The notes beneath the pieces are model-generated. The model made no database searches. It was not told the origin of the DNA and saw only the letters and a program-made list of their open reading frames with translations. A stretch of DNA of 64,000 bases, from assembly GCA_949292785.1 (NCBI GenBank), contig CASFBK010000006.1:1-64000 (forward strand), given 5' to 3'. Position 1 is the stretch's first letter. Every line of letters starts with the position of its first letter. Positions 58,773 to 64,000 of the stretch are shown in pieces. Source of the DNA: an uncultured Eubacteriales bacterium. Lineage in GTDB: Bacteria > Bacillota > Clostridia > Lachnospirales > Lachnospiraceae. Made by a program: the position numbers and the translations under genes.

Positions 58773-58988
58773 ATGAAGTGTTTTAAATGTAATAATGTAA
58801 TGAAATCAGTAAAAATGTCAGGAAGTGTTCAGGGTATACCCCTCTATTTGAGTTATAAGAAAAAAGGAGTATTTGAAACGGCAAAGGAAAGCGCGGTAGA
58901 ATGTTTTGTCTGTGCGAATTGTGGATATGTGGAGCTTTGTGCAAAAACACCGGAGATATTTAAGGAGGTACCGGGTACAGAAGAATAA
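58773..58988 (+). CDS. Small zinc-ribbon-like protein
   Basis: 71 residues with two CxxC pairs (CFKCNN at 3-8 and CFVCANC at about 45-51) that should bind one zinc. The rest is short beta segments. CAAGGAGG precedes the ATG, 3 bp after the exporter gene, so it is the last gene of the operon. Its role is unknown; such ribbons can be nucleic-acid or protein binding. Confidence 0.75.
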   Translation: MKCFKCNNVMKSVKMSGSVQGIPLYLSYKKKGVFETAKESAVECFVCANCGYVELCAKTPEIFKEVPGTEE

Positions 58989-58996
58989 TAAAGGAA

Positions 58997-59046
58997 AAAA
59001 GCCCCAATACCGTCTGCGTCTTTTAGCTCGGTATTGGGGCTTTTTC
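58997..59046. terminator. Strong terminator closing the YtrA operon
   Basis: A perfect 17-bp stem (58997-59013 with 59030-59046), with A/T-runs on both sides, serving the two convergent transcripts. Confidence 0.92.
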
Positions 59047-59080
59047 ATGTATTGAAACTTTTGCGTGTCATAGGCGTTAT

Positions 59081-59650
59081 TTACACAGCCATCTTATTTT
59101 TCACAAATCCAAACTGTTTTGCTGCCTGTCCAATGTAATTCAGTGAAAAATATAAAATCACACTGTCGATAGGAAGCATGATAGCATTTTTAAGTATTCG
59201 CGGCGGCAGAAGTACCATAAATGCATTTCCATACAGCATAGACAGCCACAGGGTATTCAATACGCAATTAATGAAAAGTTTTACCAGAAGTTCCGCAAGG
59301 ATGATGCGTTTCCAGCGAATTGGTTTCCGGTAAAGAATACTTCCATAAATAATTCCGGAGAGCATTGCATTTAAGGTAAATCCGAAGAAAAACGGACCTT
59401 CCGGTTTCATCAGATATTTCAGCACATCTAGCGCACCGCCAAAAAAGCATCCAACGACCGGACCAAACAAAAAGTCCACCATGCGGTTGGGCAGACCCGA
59501 AAAACCAATGCGGATATACTGTCCGATGGAAATAGAAGCAACCATACCAAGTACGATAGCAAGGGCAGCCATAAGACCGCAGAACACAACATTACGGGTG
59601 ACAGAAAGCTCCTTAAGAGAAGCCTTGTACATTTCAATTACTTTTTTCAT
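59081..59650 (-). CDS. folT: Folate-family ECF transporter S component
   Basis: 189 residues from ATG 59648-59650 (AAGGAGG about 11 nt upstream). Six hydrophobic segments and the S-component pattern LSVTRNVVFCGLMAALAIVLGMVASISIGQYIRIGFSGLPNRMVDFLFGP and GFFGGALDVLKYLMKPEG agree with FolT. It binds folate outside and uses the shared ECF ATPases and T subunit encoded elsewhere. The tetrahydrofolate riboswitch in its leader supports the substrate assignment. Confidence 0.9.
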   Translation of the reverse strand: MKKVIEMYKASLKELSVTRNVVFCGLMAALAIVLGMVASISIGQYIRIGFSGLPNRMVDFLFGPVVGCFFGGALDVLKYLMKPEGPFFFGFTLNAMLSGIIYGSILYRKPIRWKRIILAELLVKLFINCVLNTLWLSMLYGNAFMVLLPPRILKNAIMLPIDSVILYFSLNYIGQAAKQFGFVKNKMAV

Positions 59651-59717
59651 AAAATAAAAAACCTCCTTCATAGCAGTTTCCAATAACCGCATAAAGGAGA
59701 CACAGAAAGCCCATATG

Positions 59718-59833
59718 CAGCAGCGGGATGCGAATTTTGTACCGCAAGCACTTACTTTTTTTGAAAGATGCTTTTCGTCCGCATGACAACTCCCTGTTCA
59801 CACAGCACTTAACGCACAAGATTCTACTCTGCT
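59718..59833 (-). promoter_or_regulatory. Tetrahydrofolate (THF) riboswitch
   Basis: On the minus strand the leader reads GCAGAGTAGAAT, then GCGTTAAGTG, GTGAACAGGGAGTTGTC, GACGAAAAGC, GCGGTAC and finally ATTCGCATCCCGCTGC. The order and sequence of these blocks match the THF (folE-motif) riboswitch, with the ends pairing as P1. It ends about 70 nt before the folT start, so it probably controls translation initiation or termination by sensing reduced folate. Confidence 0.9.
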
Positions 59834-59866
59834 AATCAAATATAATAATATTTTGGAACAAAAATA

Positions 59867-59895
59867 ACTATAGCATAGAAGCGGAGCGTTGTAAA
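59867..59895 (-). promoter_or_regulatory. folT promoter
   Basis: Minus strand TTTACA (59890-59895), 17 bp, TATAGT (59867-59872), about 30 bp upstream of the riboswitch. Confidence 0.7.
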
Positions 59896-59999
59896 ATAGA
59901 AAATGTTGTGAGTCGGATATAGCTTTTTACTATAACGGATTATGAGAAACGTTATCAATTATCCCATTTTTTTTCCCCAAAATTCGTAGTATACTTATT

Positions 60000-60026
60000 T
60001 TGGTTAGAAATAACTAACTATTGACA
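60000..60026 (+). promoter_or_regulatory. DtxR-like dyad abutting a -35 box
   Basis: TTGGTTA-GAAA-TAACTAA (60000-60017) is a palindrome with one mismatch and resembles DtxR/IdeR-type boxes. TTGACA follows at 60021-60026. The -10 is not clear-cut (GATACT at 60047). Metal control of the downstream ABC operon is inference. Confidence 0.4.
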
Positions 60027-60047
60027 ATTTGCATCATATGTGATTCG

Positions 60048-60076
60048 ATACTCATATGAACATATACTCATATGAA
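60048..60076 (+). repeat. Tandem 13-bp repeats before the ABC/FtsX operon
   Basis: ATACTCATATGAA occurs at 60048-60060 and 60064-60076 (period 16 bp), with a related CATCATATG at 60032. The CTCATATGA cores are near-palindromic and may bind a regulator close to the transcription start. Confidence 0.5.
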
Positions 60077-60114
60077 AAAAGGGTTATGGAAAAGGAAGGA
60101 AAGAAGGGAAGGAA

Positions 60115-60813
60115 ATGTTTTTAGAAATTAATGATTTAAAGAAAAGTTATGGAAACGATTCGAACCGGGTGGAAGTTTTAAAAGGAATAAGCTTTTCTAT
60201 CGAGCGTGGAGAAATATGTGTACTGCTGGGACCTTCAGGTTCGGGAAAATCCACTCTGTTAAATGTAATCGGAGGAATTGATTCTGCGGATAGTGGATAT
60301 GTTGCCATTAATGGTGAAAGAACGGTGGACATGAAGGAAAAGGTGCTGACCAGATATCGCCGCAAGCATTTAGGATATGTGTTTCAAATGTATAATTTGA
60401 TTCCGAATCTGAATGTAAAAGAAAATATTGAGGTAGGAGCGTACTTAAGTGATAAACCGTTAGAAATTGATGATTTGTTAAAGACCCTGGGACTGTATGA
60501 ACACAGACACAAATTACCCAATCAGTTATCCGGCGGACAGCAGCAGAGAACTGCCATTGGGCGCGCCATTGTCAAGAATCCCGATATTCTTTTGTGTGAT
60601 GAGCCTACCGGAGCGTTGGATTATAATACCTCCAAAGAGATATTAAAGCTGATTGAGGAAGTGAATCAAAAGTACGGAAATACGGTGATTATGGTAACAC
60701 ATAATGATGCCATTAAAAATATGGCAGACCGGGTGATTAAGCTGCGCGATGGACAGATTCGAAAAGATTATCGCAACGAATCCAAAGTTTCCGCAAGCGA
60801 GCTGGATTGGTAA
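60115..60813 (+). CDS. MacB/LolD-type ABC transporter ATP-binding protein
   Basis: 232 residues. Walker A GPSGSGKS (about 39-46), Q-loop YVFQMYNLIPNLNV, signature LSGGQQQR (about 139-146), Walker B ILLCDEPTGALD and switch His in MVTHNDA. This is the mechanotransmission-type ATPase that partners with FtsX/MacB permeases, for example in bacitracin-type detoxification or lipoprotein handling. GGAAGGAAATG gives a usable start. The permease begins 13 bp later. Confidence 0.94.
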   Translation: MFLEINDLKKSYGNDSNRVEVLKGISFSIERGEICVLLGPSGSGKSTLLNVIGGIDSADSGYVAINGERTVDMKEKVLTRYRRKHLGYVFQMYNLIPNLNVKENIEVGAYLSDKPLEIDDLLKTLGLYEHRHKLPNQLSGGQQQRTAIGRAIVKNPDILLCDEPTGALDYNTSKEILKLIEEVNQKYGNTVIMVTHNDAIKNMADRVIKLRDGQIRKDYRNESKVSASELDW

Positions 60814-60826
60814 AGGCGGTGGGAAG

Positions 60827-63091
60827 ATGAGAAATCCATTAAATAAAAGACTGCCCAGAGAATTTTTCGGAGAGTTCGCAAAATATCTGGTGATTTTTCT
60901 GTTCATGACAGTGACCATTGGCTTTGTTTCCGGATTTTTAGTAGCAGGAAACAGCATGATTCAATCCTATGATGAAAGCTTTGAAAAATACAACATTGAA
61001 AATGGTCATTTTGTTCTGAAAGAAGAAGCAGAAAAAGAGACGATTGACAGTTTAGAAAAAGAAGATGTAACCATCTATCCGGATTTTTACATAGAAAAGT
61101 ATACAGATCATGATTTAGACGGTAAGTCAGACAGCACCCTTCGTATTTTTAAGGAGCGTACAACCATAAATCAGATATGTCTGATGGAGGGAAAACTGCC
61201 GGAGGAAGAGAATGAGATTGCCATAGACAGAATGTATGCGGATAACAATGACATTCGGGTTGGTGATGCTATCAAGGTGGGAGAACAGAAGCTGATGGTG
61301 ACAGGGCTTGTGGCTCTTTCCGATTACAGTGCGTTGTTTTCCGATAACAATGATTTGATGTTTGATGCAGTGAAGTTCGGAGTGGCAGTTATGACTCCGG
61401 AAGGCTTTGAAAGCCTTGGAGATGCCGGAATCCACTACAGCTATGCATGGAAATATGAAAAAGAGCCTGCGGACGAAATAGTAGAAAAAGAAATGGCAGA
61501 CGATTTCATGAAAGTGCTTGGTGAGAAGGCAGTCATTGAAAAGTATGTACCGCGTTATGCCAATCAGGCAATCCGGTTTACCGGAGATGATATGGGTGGC
61601 GATAGGGTATTTATACTTGTGTTCCTCTATATTCTGATTGTGATACTGGCATTTGTCTTTTCTGTGACTATAAACCATACCATTGCAAAGGAAGCCTCTG
61701 TTATCGGAACGCTGCGCGCCTCTGGTTATACCAAAAGCGAGATGGTTTGTCATTACCTCGCCATTCCCATCACAGTGACATTACTTGCCGCCGTTGTAGG
61801 AAATATTCTGGGATATACCGTATTTAAGAATACAGCAGTCGGTCTGTATTATAACAGCTATAGCTTACCTGCTTATGAAACCATCTGGAATGGAGAAGCC
61901 TTTGTTCTGACCACAGTGATTCCAATCATTATTATGCTGTGTACGAATCTGATTTCTCTGGTACATCGGCTTTCCCTATCCCCGCTTCGGTTTATACGAC
62001 GGGATTTGGGTGGAAACAAGCGGAAAAAAGCCATGCGCCTGCCGCATTTTAAATTCTTTCACAGATTCCGACTGCGGATTGTGATTCAGAACCGTTCCAG
62101 TTATCTGACCTTGTTTATCGGGATTGTGTTCGCAAACATTTTGTTTTTGTTTGGAATGATGATGACACCGTTATTATCTCATTATCAGGATGAGGTGCTC
62201 AATCATATGCTGGCGGACTATCAGTATATATTGAAGGTTCCGGTAGAGGTAGAAGAGGAGTCAGCAGAAAAGTATTGCATGACAGCCCTTAAAACAGTAA
62301 ACAGTGATGACGAGGGGGAAGAGATAAGTATCTATGGCGTGCAAAAGAACAGTGATTACGTAAAGTGGAGCCTGCCCTCCGATGGAGTTTGTATTTCCGA
62401 TGGGTATGCGGAGAAATATCAGTTAGAAAAAGGAGATACCATTGTACTGCGGGAGGTTTATGGCAAAAAGCTATATGGATTTCAAATAGAAAAGATTGTA
62501 ACATATCCGGCGGCTCTGGCAGTCTTCTTGCCGGAGGAAGATTTCTGGGATACCTTTGAATTGGAAGAGGGGTATTTCAGCGGCTATTTCTCCGACAAAG
62601 AGTTGACGGAATTAGAAGATGCAAATATTTATTCCTGCATTACCGAGGACGACCTGACTAAGGTTTCCAGACAGCTTGATGTTTCTATGGGAAATATGTT
62701 CTATATGATAAATGTATTTGCGGTGGTATTGTCGGCATTGCTGATATATCTTTTAACAAAGCTGATATTAGAGAAAAACACCAATTCTATTTCCATGGTA
62801 AAAATTTTAGGCTATGAAAATGGTGAGATTGCAAGGCTCTATCTGCTGGCTACCACCTGGGTGGTGATTTTGTCCCTGATAGCAGGTATGATGATTTCTA
62901 CGATTGTAATTGACAAAATTTATTGGGTGATGATGAGCGAGTACAGTGGATGGCTGACCTTTTATATTGACCCTAAGATTTACGGTGAGATGTTTGCAAT
63001 GAGTATGGCGGCGTATCTGGCAGTTGCCCTGCTACAGTTTAGAAGAATTCAGAAAATTCCGATGGATGAAGCATTGAAGAATGTAGAATAA
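60827..63091 (+). CDS. FtsX/MacB-like ABC transporter permease
   Basis: 754 residues from ATG 60827 (GGTGGGAAG upstream; the frame is open earlier within the ATPase gene). One N-terminal helix (about 23-45) is followed by a large extracellular region (about 46-255). Then come an FtsX block of three helices (about 255-395), a fifth helix near 425-450, a second extracellular region (about 450-615) and a final three-helix FtsX block (about 620-750). This duplicated layout is that of large FtsX-type permeases. The extracellular regions are rich in Asp/Glu. The substrate is unknown. Confidence 0.92.
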   Translation: MRNPLNKRLPREFFGEFAKYLVIFLFMTVTIGFVSGFLVAGNSMIQSYDESFEKYNIENGHFVLKEEAEKETIDSLEKEDVTIYPDFYIEKYTDHDLDGKSDSTLRIFKERTTINQICLMEGKLPEEENEIAIDRMYADNNDIRVGDAIKVGEQKLMVTGLVALSDYSALFSDNNDLMFDAVKFGVAVMTPEGFESLGDAGIHYSYAWKYEKEPADEIVEKEMADDFMKVLGEKAVIEKYVPRYANQAIRFTGDDMGGDRVFILVFLYILIVILAFVFSVTINHTIAKEASVIGTLRASGYTKSEMVCHYLAIPITVTLLAAVVGNILGYTVFKNTAVGLYYNSYSLPAYETIWNGEAFVLTTVIPIIIMLCTNLISLVHRLSLSPLRFIRRDLGGNKRKKAMRLPHFKFFHRFRLRIVIQNRSSYLTLFIGIVFANILFLFGMMMTPLLSHYQDEVLNHMLADYQYILKVPVEVEEESAEKYCMTALKTVNSDDEGEEISIYGVQKNSDYVKWSLPSDGVCISDGYAEKYQLEKGDTIVLREVYGKKLYGFQIEKIVTYPAALAVFLPEEDFWDTFELEEGYFSGYFSDKELTELEDANIYSCITEDDLTKVSRQLDVSMGNMFYMINVFAVVLSALLIYLLTKLILEKNTNSISMVKILGYENGEIARLYLLATTWVVILSLIAGMMISTIVIDKIYWVMMSEYSGWLTFYIDPKIYGEMFAMSMAAYLAVALLQFRRIQKIPMDEALKNVE

Positions 63092-63105
63092 AGGAAAAAC
63101 GAAAA

Positions 63106-63135
63106 GGAGGATAGGCATTTGCTTATCCTTCTTTT
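63106..63135 (+). terminator. Terminator after the FtsX-like permease
   Basis: GGATAGGCA pairs with TGCTTATCC around a short loop, followed by TTCTTTTC. Confidence 0.65.
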
Positions 63136-63178
63136 CTGTGGTATTTTAGTGTAAGAGTATAATTCAGAGTAAAGCAAA

Positions 63179-63733
63179 ATGACGGAGAACAATCCAAATA
63201 ATGGAAAAGTGAAGGATTTCCGTCACGAAGAAAGGAAAATCGTGAAAAAAGGAGTCACATTTTTGATTTTAGTGTTCTGGATGGCAGTCATTTTCTTATT
63301 TTCTGCACAGAATGGAACCCGGTCTTCGGGAATCAGCCGTTTCGTAGGATATGGAATTGCAGAAAACAGGAACCGGTTATTACATCAGGAAACGAGTGAA
63401 GAACAAGTTGCAAAACAAGTAGAAGCCATGCAGCTTGTGATACGAAAAGGCGCGCATATGGGAGAATATGCCTTGCTGGCAGTTTGTGCATTAATGCATT
63501 TGTGCTGCTATCAGAGAAAGCCAGAGAGGTTCTGGCTGTGGGCATGGGGATTTTGCATTGCATTTGCAGCCACCGATGAGATTCATCAGCTGTTTGTTCC
63601 GGGGAGAGAAGGAAGATTTTTGGACGTATGCATTGATTCCATAGGAAGCCTTATCGGAGTGCTGGTATTTATGTTGTGTTATCGAAAGCTTTGGAATAGG
63701 AGGAAAACGAAAAATGTTAAAAATCATAATTAA
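63179..63733 (+). CDS. VanZ family membrane protein
   Basis: 184 residues from ATG 63179, or 163 from GTG 63242, which has the better ribosome site (AAAGGA). VanZ-like features are FLFSAQNGTRSSGIS in the first extracellular loop, VIRKGAHMGEYALLAV (about 87-102) and ATDEIHQLFVPGREGRFLDVCIDSIGSLIGV (about 130-160), with four transmembrane segments. VanZ of Tn1546 gives teicoplanin resistance. Chromosomal homologues like this one are widespread, with unclear roles at the envelope. It overlaps the next gene by 20 bp. Confidence 0.9.
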   Translation: MTENNPNNGKVKDFRHEERKIVKKGVTFLILVFWMAVIFLFSAQNGTRSSGISRFVGYGIAENRNRLLHQETSEEQVAKQVEAMQLVIRKGAHMGEYALLAVCALMHLCCYQRKPERFWLWAWGFCIAFAATDEIHQLFVPGREGRFLDVCIDSIGSLIGVLVFMLCYRKLWNRRKTKNVKNHN

Positions 63734-64000
63734 GGCTTATATAGAAAAAATGCGCCGCGGTATGGATGCAGTAGACCAAAAGCGGATTGCAGGTCAGAAT
63801 CCGCCGGAGGGAATAGATACGATTTGCGATATTCCGTATTTGAATGATGGGAAAAAAGAACATCTGCTGGATGTGTATTATCCCACAGGAACAAAGGGGC
63901 CTCTTCCCGTTGTCATTGATATTCACGGAGGCGGTCTTTTTTATGGCTATAAGGAAATTAACAAATATTACAATATGTGCATTGCAGCCAGAGGATTTAC
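63714..64000 (+). CDS. Alpha/beta hydrolase (HSL-type esterase), cut by the window end
   Basis: Begins at ATG 63714 with TAGGAGG upstream, overlapping the VanZ stop. The visible 95 codons include YLNDGKKEHLLDVYYP and VVIDIHGGGLFYGYKE. The HGGG motif is the oxyanion hole of hormone-sensitive-lipase-type esterases. The nucleophile and the rest of the triad lie beyond the window. Coupled to VanZ, it may act on acylated envelope or small-molecule esters. The substrate cannot be told. Confidence 0.85.
   Translation, partial: MLKIIIKAYIEKMRRGMDAVDQKRIAGQNPPEGIDTICDIPYLNDGKKEHLLDVYYPTGTKGPLPVVIDIHGGGLFYGYKEINKYYNMCIAARGF

Overview
The window reads as chromosomal DNA of a low-to-mid GC Firmicute, most likely a gut Lachnospiraceae. 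The grounds are inference from content: T-box control of aspS-gatCAB, a folate ECF S component under a tetrahydrofolate riboswitch, amt-PII with a leader terminator, Rpn-family proteins, frequent TTG/GTG starts and strong AGGAGG ribosome sites. I cannot assign a genus. No rRNA, tRNA or CRISPR array was seen.

Region 1 (1-5317) is a co-directional redox cluster: MATE exporter, two aldo/keto reductases, a lipid-anchored flavodoxin and a DUF4405 membrane protein. Region 2 (about 5380-19430) is accessory, AT-rich DNA. A MarR-GNAT pair under a 57-bp palindromic promoter comes first. Then three copies of the first 31 bp of the low-molecular-weight tyrosine phosphatase gene (6647, 11351 and the intact gene at 19396) mark a repeatedly used integration site. 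Between the last two copies lies a complete Tn916-like mobilizable element: paired Xre regulators with matched operators, a STAND NTPase, DUF961, a replication origin hairpin, Rep, Xis and Int. Between the first two lies an older, integrase-less segment with two unknown proteins, a relict origin, a Vat-like acetyltransferase, a CD3324-family regulator and a hydrolase.

Region 3 (19.4-26 kb) holds the phosphatase, a gamma-carbonic-anhydrase-like protein, amt-PII, a DUF1835-type protein, a LacI regulator, and a TetR gene divergent from a small membrane protein resembling transmembrane terpene cyclases. Region 4 (26-39.2 kb) is the most distinctive part: an organosulfur cassette of three paralogous substrate-binding lipoproteins, one ATPase and one permease, a DUF1254/1214 protein, an SdsA-type alkylsulfatase, a thioredoxin and a cytoplasmic arylsulfate sulfotransferase. 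Direct copies of an Rpn-family gene flank it, the second copy lacking its nuclease core.

Region 5 (39.3-46.8 kb) has a flavodoxin remnant, an NSS transporter and T-box-aspS-gatCAB, the indirect Asn/Gln-tRNA pathway. Region 6 (46.8-55.4 kb) has two YfcC transporters, a DeoR regulator and a catabolic operon (class II aldolase, iron alcohol dehydrogenase, FGGY kinase, 2-hydroxyacid dehydrogenase). Region 7 (55.4-64 kb) has a YtrA-type GntR/ABC operon behind a 50-bp palindromic promoter, THF riboswitch-folT, a MacB-like ATPase with an FtsX permease, VanZ and a truncated esterase.
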